Positions 8,581 to 17,517 of a stretch of 64,000 nucleotides of DNA are shown here, piece after piece. Under the pieces are notes generated by a model that was given only the letters and a program-made list of their open reading frames with translations, did not search any database and was not told the origin of the DNA. This DNA comes from Gemmatimonadota bacterium. Its GTDB lineage: Bacteria > Gemmatimonadota > Gemmatimonadetes > Longimicrobiales > Gaopeijiaceae. The DNA is taken from NCBI GenBank assembly GCA_009692105.1, contig SHZS01000001.1, forward strand, positions 1 to 64,000, written 5' to 3'. Positions within the stretch are counted from its first letter, which is position 1, and each line of letters starts with the position of its first letter. The position numbers and the translations under genes were made by a program.

Positions 8581-9519
8581 ATGGCCACCTTCGGCGACCC
8601 CGTTGCCACTGGCGCCGGCCGCGGCGTAGCTTCCCGAGGATGCGCGTTCCCGCTCGCAAGCGAGGTACCGACGCGCCGGATCCTCATCGTCCTCGCCCTC
8701 TCTGTCACAGCGCTTCTGTCGTTCACCGCACCGGGCGAGGCCCAGCGGTATCGGGGCAGCGACGAAGGCTACGCCCCGGTCAACAGACGCACCCCGGTCA
8801 ACCTGGGAGACGGACTCCCGGACATTCCTGGCGGGTTTACCCTCTGTCGCCTCGCTTACACGTCCCCCAGGGGGCACGACGGGTCTGGCAACGGCTGGCC
8901 CACGGACTTTCCCAACGCGGACCGCAATCTCATGACTCGCCTGGGTGAGCTGACGCCGACCCCCGTCTCACTCTGGTCACATGGAGAGCCCGGGTACGCG
9001 GTCGTGAGGGTGACGGACGCCGAGGCCTACCAGTGCCCCTTCCTCTACGCCACCGACGTGGGGGAACTCGGGCTGTACCCCGACGAGGTCGCGGCCATGC
9101 GCGACTTCCTCCTGAAAGGGGGCCTCTTATGGGTGGACGACTACTGGGGCTCCGCCGCCTGGAACGACTTCGCCCGTGAGATGGAGAAGGTCGTTCCGGA
9201 GTTTGCGATCGTAGACCTACCGCTGGACCATCCCCTCTTCAGCATCGTTTACAACATTCCGACGGTCCCGCAGGTGCCATCCATCCAGTTCTGGCGCTTC
9301 AGTGCGGGCGGGACCTCCGAGCTAGGGCGCGACAGCGCTACTCCGCACCTGCGGGCGATCATGGACGACGGCGGGCGCATCCTGGTGCTGATCACCCACA
9401 ACACGGACATCTCGGACGGGTGGGAGCGCGAGGGGGAGGACCCCGAGTTCTTTTACCTGTTCTCGCCCGACTCGTACGCCGTGGGGATAGATGTCACCGT
9501 GTGGATGATGACGCATTAG
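8581..9519 (+). CDS. DUF4159-family secreted protein (copy 1)
   Basis: Predicted 312-aa DUF4159 protein with an N-terminal signal segment ('ILIVLALSVTALLSFTAPGEA'). The fold resembles a glutamine-amidotransferase-like Rossmann domain. Family signatures seen are 'FCRLAYTS'-type 'TLCRLAYTSPRGH', 'FPNADRNLMTRL', 'RDFLLKGGLLWVDDYWG', 'PLDHPLFSIVYNI' and 'LITHNTDISDGWER'. No catalytic Cys triad is evident. The biochemical role of DUF4159 is unknown; such genes often accompany MoxR/DUF58/VWA clusters, and one lies 11 kb away here. ATG 8581 directly abuts GGGGAGG, which is unusually close, so a start slightly downstream is possible. A paralogue follows immediately. Confidence 0.75.
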   Translation: MATFGDPVATGAGRGVASRGCAFPLASEVPTRRILIVLALSVTALLSFTAPGEAQRYRGSDEGYAPVNRRTPVNLGDGLPDIPGGFTLCRLAYTSPRGHDGSGNGWPTDFPNADRNLMTRLGELTPTPVSLWSHGEPGYAVVRVTDAEAYQCPFLYATDVGELGLYPDEVAAMRDFLLKGGLLWVDDYWGSAAWNDFAREMEKVVPEFAIVDLPLDHPLFSIVYNIPTVPQVPSIQFWRFSAGGTSELGRDSATPHLRAIMDDGGRILVLITHNTDISDGWEREGEDPEFFYLFSPDSYAVGIDVTVWMMTH

Positions 9520-10392
9520 GTGACGACGATGCTCCGCCGAGATTGCCTGACCCCCAAGCTCCTCTGGCCTTCACTCATCGCGGTGGCAGTGCTTTGCTCC
9601 GCGGCACCGCTTGTTGGGCAGGGGGGCGGCAGCTTCCGTGGAGGCGGGCGTGATCCGAATCCGCGGGATGTGCTCTGGGGGCTTCCCGACACCCCGGCGG
9701 GGTTCTACGTCTGCCGACTCATGTACACGCAGACCGCGTACGATTCGAGCGGATCAGGATGGTCGATCGAGTACCCCCGCGCCGACATCAATTTCATGAA
9801 GCGGATCTCGCAGCTCACGACCACGGAGGTCGCCTACTGGCGCGATGGAAGGAGTGGCGGGATGGGACACACTGTGGTGCGTGCCACCGACCCGGATCTC
9901 TTCCGCTGCCCCTGGCTGGTGATGGCCTCCCCCGGGAGCGCCGGCTTCGATCCCGATGAGGGCGATGCCCTCCGCGCGTACCTGCTGAAGGGCGGCTTCC
10001 TCTGGGCGGACGACTTCTGGGGGGACGGTCCGTGGAATCACTGGGTCGACCAGATCAGTCGCGTGCTTCCGGAGTACTCCATCGTCGAACTCCCGCCGGA
10101 GCACCCGCTTTTCTCCATCCTCTATGACGTACGGGAGATCCCCCAGATACCGTCCCTGAATCGGTGGCGGCGGGGGATGTCCACCGCGGAGCTCCCCGGC
10201 CCAGAGTACGCAACGCCTCACGCCCGCGGGATCTTCGATGAGAAGGGACGCCTTCTCGTCCTGATGACGCACAACACGGATATCAACGACGGCTTCGAGC
10301 GGGAATCCGATCTCGTCTCGTACTTCGAGGAATTCGCGTGGAGGGCGTATGCGCTCGGGATCAATGTGGCCATCTGGGCGATGACGCACTGA
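9520..10392 (+). CDS. DUF4159-family secreted protein (copy 2)
   Basis: Predicted 290-aa paralogue of the preceding gene, with a signal peptide ('LIAVAVLCSAAPLVGQ') and the same ordered motifs: 'YVCRLMYTQTAYD', 'PRADINFMKRI', 'YLLKGGFLWADDFWG', 'PPEHPLFSILYDV', 'LMTHNTDINDGFER' and the shared ending 'AIWAMTH'. GTG 9520 lies directly after the TAG stop of copy 1; ATG 9529 is an alternative three codons in. The two copies are therefore translationally coupled and arose by tandem duplication with substantial divergence. The protein is probably exported or periplasmic. Function unknown. Confidence 0.75.
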   Translation: MTTMLRRDCLTPKLLWPSLIAVAVLCSAAPLVGQGGGSFRGGGRDPNPRDVLWGLPDTPAGFYVCRLMYTQTAYDSSGSGWSIEYPRADINFMKRISQLTTTEVAYWRDGRSGGMGHTVVRATDPDLFRCPWLVMASPGSAGFDPDEGDALRAYLLKGGFLWADDFWGDGPWNHWVDQISRVLPEYSIVELPPEHPLFSILYDVREIPQIPSLNRWRRGMSTAELPGPEYATPHARGIFDEKGRLLVLMTHNTDINDGFERESDLVSYFEEFAWRAYALGINVAIWAMTH

Positions 10393-10421
10393 GGACGTAA
10401 CCGGATCGCGCCCGCCCTCGA

Positions 10422-11789
10422 TTACCCTCGGGCCGGCACGAGCGCTGCTTCCGCTCGCGCGGCCTCCCGCTTCCCCTCCTCCACGTCCACGAAGAGGAGG
10501 AGCCCCCCCCCAACGATGAAGAAGACGACGATGGAGAGGATCGCGCTCCGGCTGGTTCCGGTGGCGCTCAGAACCAGCCCGAAAACCAGCGGTCCAAACA
10601 CCGCGGCAAAGCGGGAAAAGACGCTGTAGAAGCCAAAGAACTCTCCCGACTTGTGGCGCGGGATGATGCTGGCGAAGAGGGAGCGGCTCAGGGCCTGGGT
10701 GCCCCCCTGGACCAGGCCGACGAGCAGGGCCAGGAAGTAGAACTGGGTCGCGGTGCGGAGGAAGTATCCGAATACGCTGATCCCCATGAAGACCAGGAGC
10801 CCCGCGAGGATCGAGCGCTTCGCTCCCATCCGGCCCGCCATCAGCCCGAACAGGAAGGTGAAGGGGATCCCGACGAACTGGACGATCAGAATGGCCGCAA
10901 TCAGGTCACCCTGTCCGATCCCGATCTCGGTTCCGTACGTGGTGGCCATCTTCTGGATCGTGCTGATCCCGTCGTTGTAGATGAGGAACGCGAGAAGCAT
11001 GAGGAACGCCTGGCGGTAGGACATGAGCTCACCGAATGTCTCGACGAGCCGGGCAAAGCCTACCCGCGCGGGGTTCATTCCTCGGCGCTCGTCCGTCTCC
11101 ATCCGGGCCGCAGGCTCTCGGACGCTCCGGAAGAGCGGGATCGAGAAGAGGGCCCACCAAACCGACACGGAAAGGAAGGCGAGCCGCGCAGGGAGCGTGG
11201 CCTCCCCGGGCGACAGCCCTGGGCCGGACGGGAGGCCGAACCAGCTCGGATGCTGGATCCAGGCCAGATTGAGCGCGAGCAGGATCCCTCCCCCGACGTA
11301 ACCGAGCGCGTACCCCGCGGTGGAGACCCGATCCATGTCCGCCTCCCCCGCCAGATGGGGCAGGAGGGCCTCGTAGAACACCCTGGACCCCTGGGCGCCG
11401 AGCCCGGCCAGCATGAAGAGCACCACGGCCAGGAGATGATCCCCGCGTTGGACGAGAAACATGGCCGCGGTCGCCAGGACCCCGCCCATCATAAAGCTCG
11501 CGAGCAGTCGCTTCTTCACGGCGGCGTAGTCCGCCATCGCCCCCAGCACGGGAGAGAGGAGGGCAACGAGCGCGATCTCGGCGCTGTTCGCGTACGCGAT
11601 GGACTGGGCGGCGACGGTCGCCGGAAGGTCGGCGGCGGCCACGGAGAGGAAGTAGATGGGGAAGACCGCGACCGCGATCGTGGTCTCCTGGGCGGAGAGG
11701 GCCCAGTCGTACATCGCCCAGGCCCGCACATCGCGGCGGTCCAGCCCTAGAGCCGTCAGCACTCTCTGGCGGACCCCTCGTTCCCCCAT
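10422..11789 (-). CDS. MFS transporter, UMF1/Atg22-like family
   Basis: Predicted 455-aa inner-membrane protein with about 12 hydrophobic helices. The opening '[26 protein letters not shown]' matches the UMF1 (unknown major facilitator family-1) signature, in which 'YDWANSA'-like motifs precede helix 1. 'GAMADY' after helix 2 and '[33 protein letters not shown]' in the second half are also typical. These are proposed effluxers related to yeast Atg22, with unknown substrates. Start ATG 11789. It is convergent with DUF4159 copy 2 and lies 8 bp downstream of the iorB remnant on the same strand. Confidence 0.82.
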   Translation of the reverse strand: MGERGVRQRVLTALGLDRRDVRAWAMYDWALSAQETTIAVAVFPIYFLSVAAADLPATVAAQSIAYANSAEIALVALLSPVLGAMADYAAVKKRLLASFMMGGVLATAAMFLVQRGDHLLAVVLFMLAGLGAQGSRVFYEALLPHLAGEADMDRVSTAGYALGYVGGGILLALNLAWIQHPSWFGLPSGPGLSPGEATLPARLAFLSVSVWWALFSIPLFRSVREPAARMETDERRGMNPARVGFARLVETFGELMSYRQAFLMLLAFLIYNDGISTIQKMATTYGTEIGIGQGDLIAAILIVQFVGIPFTFLFGLMAGRMGAKRSILAGLLVFMGISVFGYFLRTATQFYFLALLVGLVQGGTQALSRSLFASIIPRHKSGEFFGFYSVFSRFAAVFGPLVFGLVLSATGTSRSAILSIVVFFIVGGGLLLFVDVEEGKREAARAEAALVPARG

Positions 11790-11797
11790 TCCCGACC

Positions 11798-12243
11798 TTA
11801 CGCCAGCCTCAGTGGCAATGTGCGGAGCCGCTGGCCCGTAAGTGCAAACACCGCGTTCGCAACGGCCGGCGCGATCGGCGGTACGCCGGGTTCGCCGAGC
11901 CCGCCGGGGGGAGCGTTCGAGTCCATGAACTCCACGTCCACACGAGGGGCGTTGGCGAGCTGAACCATCCGGAAGTCGGGGAAGCTTCGCTGCTCGACAG
12001 CCCCGTTACGCACCGTGATCTCCTGGAAGAGCGCCGCGGACAGGCCGAAGACTATCCCCCCCTGAATCTGTGCCAAGGCCTGGTCCGGGTTCACGACGAG
12101 ACCGCAGTCGACCGCGGCGTGCACCTGGTGCACCCGAACTTCGTTCCGGTGAGCCCCACCTGCTCCCGCAGCACCCAAAGAAGGGGAGTGCCCTTATCCA
12201 CCTCGAGGGCGATCGGCCCACCGTCCAAGGTGAACTCGATCAC
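11798..12243 (-). pseudogene. Collapsed iorA-iorB remnant (molybdenum hydroxylase)
   Basis: Two unrelated gene ends are joined here. The 5' part, from GTG 12243, reads as the N-terminus of a small [2Fe-2S] isoquinoline 1-oxidoreductase subunit ('FTLDGGPIALEVDKGTPLLW', 'GLTGTKFGC'). It breaks off just where the first cluster cysteines begin and stops at 12091. From about 12142, in another frame, the sequence is the C-terminus of the large molybdopterin subunit: 'VDCGLVVNPDQALAQIQGG' and '[19 protein letters not shown]', which includes the catalytic Glu region. About 2.5 kb of coding sequence normally lies between these points. The fusion cannot make an active enzyme. A dihaem peroxidase/cytochrome, a usual electron partner, sits immediately upstream and is intact. 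Confidence 0.8.
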
Positions 12244-12280
12244 GGATCAGCCCCGGCGCCCTGCCACTCGCCCATGCGGC

Positions 12281-13357
12281 TCAGTTGGGAAGCTGCGGCT
12301 GCGCGAGGCTGCCGCAGTCCAGGGACCCGAGGAAGGCCACCACGTCCGCGATCTCAGCATCCGTGAGCGCTCGGTTGGCCAAGAGCGCGGTGAGGCTCTT
12401 GTTCGGGTATCCACCGCTCGCCATGAACCGGACCGCTTCCACCAGGGTGCCCACTGAGCCATCGTGGAAGTAGGGGGCGCTCCGCGCTACGTTCCGCAGG
12501 CTCGGAACCTTGAAGGCGGCCCAGTCCACAGCGTTCTGCGAGACCGTCTGGCGCCCGATGTCGACACTAGCCTCGGCCACACCATCGATCCCGATACCGA
12601 CGTTATAGAAGGCCTCGTCGGGGTTCACGACCTGGGACGAGAAGAAGGGCGCCATATGACACGCGACGCAGCCCCCCTTGCCGTTGAAGACACCCATGCC
12701 GCGACCCTCCTGCTCGTTCAGGGCCGCCGTCTCACCGGCCTGGTAACGGTCGAAGCGCGTGGTCGAACAGACGAGCGTCCGCTCGTAAGCGGCGATTGCC
12801 TCGGACACGGTCTCCCCCGTCGCCCCCCGGGCTCCAAAGACCGCGGCGAACTGGGTCGCGTATCCGGGGATCTGCCCGATCTCCGTCGCCTTCGCGTCGA
12901 GGTTGTCTGCGCCCACCCCCATGTTTCCGCCTCCCCACGCAGCGCGAGCCTGCGCTTCCAGGTCGTTCGTCCGACCGTCCCAGTAGAGACGCGGCATGTA
13001 TCCCACGTTCCAGATGACCGGGGCGTGCCTGGTGAGCTGGCGCTCTTGAGCGCCAATCGCCTTCGGATCGTGCCCACCGTTACCGTCCTCGTTCAGATGG
13101 CAGGAGTAGCACGATCGAGATCCGTCCACCGACATCCGCGGCTCGAAGAAGAGCTGCTGCCCGAGGGCGATCTTCGCCTCCGTCATCGGGTTGGTCGCTG
13201 GAATCGGAACCGCTCCGAGCGCCGTCCCGACGCCAGGGGCCAGGGGATCGACCGCCGGCATGGCCGACCCGGCTCCCGACACGGCCGACTCTGGGGCATC
13301 TCCCCCGCAGGCTGCGAGGAGAAGGACCAGCGCATACGCGGGCAGGGTGAGTTTCAT
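12281..13357 (-). CDS. Dihaem cytochrome c peroxidase / MauG-family lipoprotein
   Basis: Predicted 358-aa c-type cytochrome of the CCP/MauG family. Lipobox 'LLLAAC' (Cys17) follows a short signal peptide. Two haem-binding motifs are present: 'CYSCH' (83-87) and 'CVACH' (230-234). 'ALGQQLFFEPRMS' and 'PSLRNVARSAPYFHDGS' are family signatures; the latter carries a candidate distal haem ligand region. It would reduce peroxide or transfer electrons in the periplasm. It stands directly upstream of the broken iorAB remnant, in the place where those operons keep their electron acceptor, so it has probably lost its original partner. Start ATG 13357. Confidence 0.85.
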   Translation of the reverse strand: MKLTLPAYALVLLLAACGGDAPESAVSGAGSAMPAVDPLAPGVGTALGAVPIPATNPMTEAKIALGQQLFFEPRMSVDGSRSCYSCHLNEDGNGGHDPKAIGAQERQLTRHAPVIWNVGYMPRLYWDGRTNDLEAQARAAWGGGNMGVGADNLDAKATEIGQIPGYATQFAAVFGARGATGETVSEAIAAYERTLVCSTTRFDRYQAGETAALNEQEGRGMGVFNGKGGCVACHMAPFFSSQVVNPDEAFYNVGIGIDGVAEASVDIGRQTVSQNAVDWAAFKVPSLRNVARSAPYFHDGSVGTLVEAVRFMASGGYPNKSLTALLANRALTDAEIADVVAFLGSLDCGSLAQPQLPN

Positions 13358-13541
13358 TTGTCGCCTATCTCAGTGGAGGTCGTCGCGCGGATACGGTGAA
13401 TCGGGCAGACGCTCCACGCGCGCGGTCGCATGTCGCCCGTACCGTTCCATATTTCGCTGCGGCGGCGAGGGAGCGCAACAGCCTGCCGTTGTCCCGCGGA
13501 GTGGGCCGAGCCGACCCCGATCCGGCCAGGCTGCACTCCGC

Positions 13542-13976
13542 TCAGCCTGCCGACTTCTTGGTCGCGATGCCCGTCGCGGTAAACGCCCCTTCCGCGACGC
13601 TCACCAACGCATTCAACTCGTTTCCATTCGGCGTCAGCGTCAGGCTGATCGGCGGGGCCGGTTGCCCCTGAGCGTTCATCGCGTACCGCAGCACGAGATT
13701 GTCGCCGGACCGCGTTATGTCGGTGACCGTCTGGCTGACGCCCATCTCGGGCGACCCCAGGTTGGCCGCGACTTTGCCCCCCTGATCCACGATATCGAGA
13801 TCCAGATTGAACACCCCCTGCTCCGTCTGGATAGCGAGGTTCCAATTCCCCAAGAAGGCCTGGGCCGCCGATGTGCTCAGCTGTGACTGGGCGGAGGCCA
13901 CCAGGGGCGAGAGCATGACCGCCAAGAGCCCTACCAACAGAGTGAACGAATACTTTCTCTTTGGCATGACCTGCAT
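13542..13976 (-). CDS. Small secreted protein of unknown function
   Basis: Predicted 144-aa exported protein. The signal peptide ('FTLLVGLLAVMLSPLVASAQ') is followed by a beta-strand-rich domain ('LGNWNLAIQTEQGVFNLDLDIV', 'LVLRYAMNAQGQ', 'ISLTLTPNGNELNA', 'GAFTATGIATKK') that resembles small lipocalin-like or DUF-type periplasmic sandwich domains. ATG 13976 is chosen because GGAGG lies six bases upstream; ATG 13967 is an alternative. It is transcribed on the same strand as the peroxidase, 184 bp upstream of it. Family not recognised. Confidence 0.65.
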   Translation of the reverse strand: MQVMPKRKYSFTLLVGLLAVMLSPLVASAQSQLSTSAAQAFLGNWNLAIQTEQGVFNLDLDIVDQGGKVAANLGSPEMGVSQTVTDITRSGDNLVLRYAMNAQGQPAPPISLTLTPNGNELNALVSVAEGAFTATGIATKKSAG

Positions 13977-14042
13977 ATGAGTCCTCCATGATGGGGAGCC
14001 GGAACGATCCCGCGCCCCCGATAGCCCGGCCAACAACGGATC

Positions 14043-14825
14043 CTACGCGGTCAGCCGCCTCGACAGCTTGAGCCTTCGCGCCACGGCCCAAAGAAAGATG
14101 ACCAGGACCATCAGCCCCACCAATCCACAAATCTCCCTCTCGTGCCCGGCGTACGACCTGAAGCGGAGCGTCTCGACGATCAGGAGCATGGACGCAGTCA
14201 AACCCCAAGCCGCAATCGTCCCGTACTCCCGGATGACAACGCGCCGCCAGCTGAACGACATTCCCTCCAGCGCCGCGCTCAGCCGACCCAAGTTCGGGAT
14301 CCATCGCGCGACGTCGCGGCAATACTGCTCGTACGTGGCTCCAAACTTCGCGTGGAGGAAGTCCTCCTCTGCTGCAACAATCGAGTGATAGAGGAAAAGG
14401 AAAAACGACCCGGCCACGACGTACATCCATGGGTTGTTCCAGATCACCGCGAGGCCGGCGTAAACGAGGAGGTTGCCGAGGTAGAGAGGATTACGCGAGA
14501 CAGCGAAGAATCCAGCCGTCACCAGATCCTCCGCGTAAACGCGCCGTGCCCTTCCTCCTCGCACGATGTACGCGTATCCGATGACCGCGATGCGCAGCGC
14601 CTCTCCAGCGCAACCCAGAAACAGGCCGACCCCGTCTAGGACACGATCGGCTGCGTCGCTGCCAAAGGGTCTCAGGGGCCGGGTGAGGATCAGTAACGTC
14701 AGGACAACCGCGGGTGAGAGGGCGTCGCGGTATCGGAAGAAGAAATTCCCGCAGCGAAGCACGAACGACGCGGTCGTCCGTCCCGACGAGGGCCCTACGG
14801 GCGCTTGAGGGTCGAGGTCCTTCAT
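14043..14825 (-). CDS. Isoprenylcysteine carboxyl methyltransferase-like membrane protein
   Basis: Predicted 260-aa integral membrane protein of the ICMT/PEMT (phospholipid methyltransferase) superfamily. It has about six hydrophobic helices and the conserved SAM-binding signature 'GFFAVSRNPLYLGNLLVYAGL' followed by 'AAEEDFLHAKFGATYEQYCRDVARWIP'. The RHPxY-type motif appears as 'SRNPLY', and the double-Glu motif 'EEDFL' is intact. Bacterial members methylate lipids or other small hydrophobic acceptors; the substrate here is unknown. ATG 14825 was chosen because homologous-looking sequence starts there. The frame is open upstream to about 15020, but that part overlaps the next gene's tail. Confidence 0.75.
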   Translation of the reverse strand: MKDLDPQAPVGPSSGRTTASFVLRCGNFFFRYRDALSPAVVLTLLILTRPLRPFGSDAADRVLDGVGLFLGCAGEALRIAVIGYAYIVRGGRARRVYAEDLVTAGFFAVSRNPLYLGNLLVYAGLAVIWNNPWMYVVAGSFFLFLYHSIVAAEEDFLHAKFGATYEQYCRDVARWIPNLGRLSAALEGMSFSWRRVVIREYGTIAAWGLTASMLLIVETLRFRSYAGHEREICGLVGLMVLVIFLWAVARRLKLSRRLTA

Positions 14826-14895
14826 CTTGAAGTAATACTCGAGGGGGATCCCCCTGAAAAGCGGTCGTTCCTTCGTCAGCGGTGAACGGCCGCCC

Positions 14896-15501
14896 TCATT
14901 GCCGCCAGCGGATGCCCAGCACCAACGACACGCTCGACACCCGCTCGATGGGCTCATCGTGTCGCATGAGGAGTGCGAGGGCTCGCATCTCTTCACGCTT
15001 GACGAAAACGCGATCGCCACGGCTCCCCAGGTATGCGCTCAACGACGGTGACAGCGCGTAGTCGAGGCTCAGCCCCCCTGCCGACACCGGATATGTGTGC
15101 TGAAACGAGACCCAGGAGTCAGCGACCGCGAAGTGGTCCGCCGCCCAAATCGTGAATCCCCCACCGGCCCAAGCGCTCACCCCCCACCTCCAGGAGGGCG
15201 GGGTCAGGCACAGGTCGGCTCCCGCAGTTACTCCGACCAGACGCATGGCCGACCCCACTGCTGCGCTGCCCGGCCGATCCCCCTGCGAGGCGTCGGCAGG
15301 GAGGAACAGGGCGTCGGCGTCGAATCGAAGGTTCAGCCGGGTCGAAACACGGCGTGCCAGGCCGAGACCCTCCGCCAACCCCTCTTCGCGGATGCGGAGT
15401 TCCGTCAGATCACCCAGTGCGCGGCCACCACCGACCCGGAAATCGAGGAACCAGGGGCTCTCCCCTTGGCCAGCAAGCGGTGCCGCGCTCAGCGCGAAGG
15501 C
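14896..15501 (-). pseudogene. Outer-membrane barrel gene lacking its start
   Basis: The frame from 15501 to 14896 encodes an outer-membrane-like barrel: a partial signal-peptide tail ('LSAAPLAGQGESPWFLDFRVGGG'), then alternating strands ('AGADLCLTPPSWRWGVSAWAGGG') and a terminal strand 'SLVLGIRWRQ'. No start codon or hydrophobic signal core exists at its head. Instead the same frame runs back through one TGA (15502-15504) into the TolC-family stub. The gene has therefore lost its 5' end at a junction with that stub. An internal TTG at 15378 could start a shorter product, but without a signal peptide. Very unlikely to be functional. Confidence 0.65.
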
Positions 15502-15855
15502 TCACGTCGTAGCGGATGCGAGCGCTCCAAGCTCAGCGCTGCCGATCCGCGCACGCCGAACCCACGGGTATTCCAGCGGCTGTTCCAGGTCGATCTGATG
15601 GATGGGTGGTGACTTGGAGTAACCCAACGCGAGCGCCGGATTCGGATACTCCCGGGCTGTTCTCACGCGGGCGGCGGCGGCGGAATCGGCTACTGCGATC
15701 GCGGCTCGCGGACCTTCCTGGATGGCCGCCTGCACCGCCTCTTCGAGGGTAACGGCCTGTTTGCCACGGAGCGGAGAGGTCGTGGCGCCCGCGAGCAGGA
15801 GCCCGAGAACCCAGGGTCGCATCCATCGGGGCCCCCAATCCATTCCCAACGTCAT
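15502..15855 (-). pseudogene. Truncated TolC-family outer-membrane efflux protein (N-terminal stub)
   Basis: About 117 codons resemble the N-terminus of a CusC/CzcC-type outer-membrane factor: signal peptide ('WVLGLLLAGATTSPLRG'), 'TLEEAVQAAIQEGPRAAIA', 'TAREYPNPALALGYSKSPP' and 'DLEQPLEYPWVRRARIGSAELGA'. An intact protein has about 400-450 residues with two coiled-coil halves; here it stops after 'LASATT'. No periplasmic adaptor or RND pump gene is present nearby, although these usually follow. I infer a deletion that removed the rest of the efflux operon and the start of the next gene. Start taken as ATG 15855 after a G-rich ribosome-binding site; ATG 15843 or 15822 are possible. Confidence 0.7.
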
Positions 15856-15964
15856 CTGGCCCCCAGGGCAGGGTGAGCTTCTGTGGATCAGGACACGTAA
15901 TGGGCGAGCAATGTTGGGACGGCCGACGCCGTCCGTCGCAGTCGGGTAGCCGACCCCGGAAACC

Positions 15965-16744
15965 TCACTGCGTCGTGACGCGAAATGCCACCGTGGGAGG
16001 GACCCCGGGGAAGAACGCAACACCCGAGATCGATCCCAGGACGGAGCCAGGCTTCGAAGCGTTCGCCCACCTCACTACGGTCCGGCTGACGAATGTGCCG
16101 ACCGCGGCACCGACCACAACGTCACTGGCCCAGTGGCGATCGTCGTACATGCGGGCGACCCCAACGGCCGTTGCCGCCCCGTAGAGCAAGCGCCCGACTA
16201 CCACCCTTTTTCGAGGCCAGTGAAGGTACATCTCCTCCGACGCCGCGGCCGCGAGCGCGAAGGCAAGCGCGGTGTGGCCCGAGGGGAAGGACTCATGGGT
16301 GGAATCGCTCTTCATGATGGACCCCTCGAAGAACGCTCTGGAGTTGTGGGGCATGACGAACGGGCGACGCCTGCGGATGAGCCCCTTCATGACGGTGACG
16401 ACCACGGCGGTCCCCGCTATCCCCTCCGCCGTGTGCAGACCAGCGCTTGCCAGCTCCTCCTCACCGATCGCCCGACCGATTCCATAGATCACCGTGCTTG
16501 CGAGGAGGGGACCGGCCGATCCCAGTGGTGTGATCCACCGGGCTCCCGTTCGGAGCGTCGAGCTCTCCTGCCGCGCGCCAGCCTGGATCCAATCCCGAAT
16601 CGGCTCGTCGAGGGGGATTAGCGCCACCCCGCCGAACGCGACCGCACCCAAGATCCAGCTTCGTCCGAGCGCCCCTCCCGCCCCTTCTACCGACGAGGAG
16701 CTGTCGGGGGCCTCCTGACACGCAAGCGCCACAGGCATGGCCAA
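15965..16744 (-). CDS. PAP2-family phosphatase (envelope)
   Basis: Predicted PAP2 superfamily acid phosphatase. All three catalytic motifs are present: 'KGLIRRRRP' (about 120-128), 'FPSGH' (153-157) and 'ARMYDDRHWASDV' (197-209). Such enzymes dephosphorylate lipid or undecaprenyl phosphates at the outer face of the membrane. The sequence 'LGLLLTAHLAMPVALAC' just inside and upstream of the annotated start is a good lipoprotein signal. The true start is therefore probably a non-ATG codon near 16792, overlapping or abutting the cmoA stop (16795). Only TTG 16744 and ATG 16738 are conventional choices, and they would cut the signal peptide. Confidence 0.75.
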   Translation of the reverse strand: MAMPVALACQEAPDSSSSVEGAGGALGRSWILGAVAFGGVALIPLDEPIRDWIQAGARQESSTLRTGARWITPLGSAGPLLASTVIYGIGRAIGEEELASAGLHTAEGIAGTAVVVTVMKGLIRRRRPFVMPHNSRAFFEGSIMKSDSTHESFPSGHTALAFALAAAASEEMYLHWPRKRVVVGRLLYGAATAVGVARMYDDRHWASDVVVGAAVGTFVSRTVVRWANASKPGSVLGSISGVAFFPGVPPTVAFRVTTQ

Positions 16745-16794
16745 ATGGGCCGTGAGGAGCAGCCCGAGGGTGAACCGCGACTGTCTTAGCAGGG

Positions 16795-17517
16795 CTACTT
16801 GAGGGCGATGGCCCCGCAGAAGTTATACCATCTGAAGAAGGTCTCGACCTCACGGAATCCGCAGTCATCGAGGAGCTTGGTATTCTCCTCCAGCGTATAG
16901 GGAATCAGCACGTTCTCGAGCGCTTCCCGCTTCTGTGCGATCTCCATCTCGCTGTACTTTCGTCTTCGCTTTAAGTCATAGTAATACCGGATGAAGGACC
17001 GATTCAGGACAGGGTCTGCACACAGCAGTTTCTCAACAAGGATAAGGCACCCGTTTTCGTTCAGCTGCTCGTAGATCGAGCGAACGAGCTTCTCCCGATA
17101 GATGGGTCGGATGAACTGCAGGGTGAGGCACAGAACGACCACCGAGGCGTTCTCGATCGGCACCCGCTCTCCGATGTCCGCCCTCTCCAGTCGGAACGGT
17201 CGACTCACTCCCGCTTCACGGAACTTCGCCTCACACTTTTCGAGCATTTCTGCAGAGTCGTCGACTCCGACAAATCCAACCGTGGGTGCCAGGAACGGGT
17301 CCATCGCCAAGAGGGTGTTCCCCGTGGCACAGCCGAGATCGTAGACGTTCGTTCCGGGTGCGGCCCAGTCCATGACGAGCTCGGCGAGCATCCGCTGGAT
17401 CTCTCCGTAATAGGGGACCGAGCGGCTCACCATGTCATCGAAGACGGCAACTACTTCGCTGCCAAACTCGAAGTCCTGCGGTTCGCGTGGCCGATCGAAA
17501 ACCTTGTCATCCGACAT
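16795..17517 (-). CDS. cmoA: Carboxy-S-adenosyl-L-methionine synthase
   Basis: Predicted 240-aa class I methyltransferase-fold enzyme matching CmoA (about 247 aa in Escherichia coli). CmoA converts SAM and prephenate to carboxy-SAM, which CmoB uses to modify U34 of certain tRNAs to cmo5U. Diagnostic stretches are 'DDMVSRSVPYYGEIQRML', 'VYDLGCATGNTL' (motif I), 'PIENASVVVLCLTLQFI' and 'KYSEMEIAQKREALENVLIP'. ATG 17517 begins the conserved N-terminus. No cmoB is present in this window. The following PAP2 gene is unrelated in function. Confidence 0.88.
   Translation of the reverse strand: MSDDKVFDRPREPQDFEFGSEVVAVFDDMVSRSVPYYGEIQRMLAELVMDWAAPGTNVYDLGCATGNTLLAMDPFLAPTVGFVGVDDSAEMLEKCEAKFREAGVSRPFRLERADIGERVPIENASVVVLCLTLQFIRPIYREKLVRSIYEQLNENGCLILVEKLLCADPVLNRSFIRYYYDLKRRRKYSEMEIAQKREALENVLIPYTLEENTKLLDDCGFREVETFFRWYNFCGAIALK

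Noticed and set aside
10653-11750. 365-codon plus-strand frame
   Set aside because: Antisense to the UMF1 transporter; Arg/Glu/His-rich composition typical of a shadow frame.
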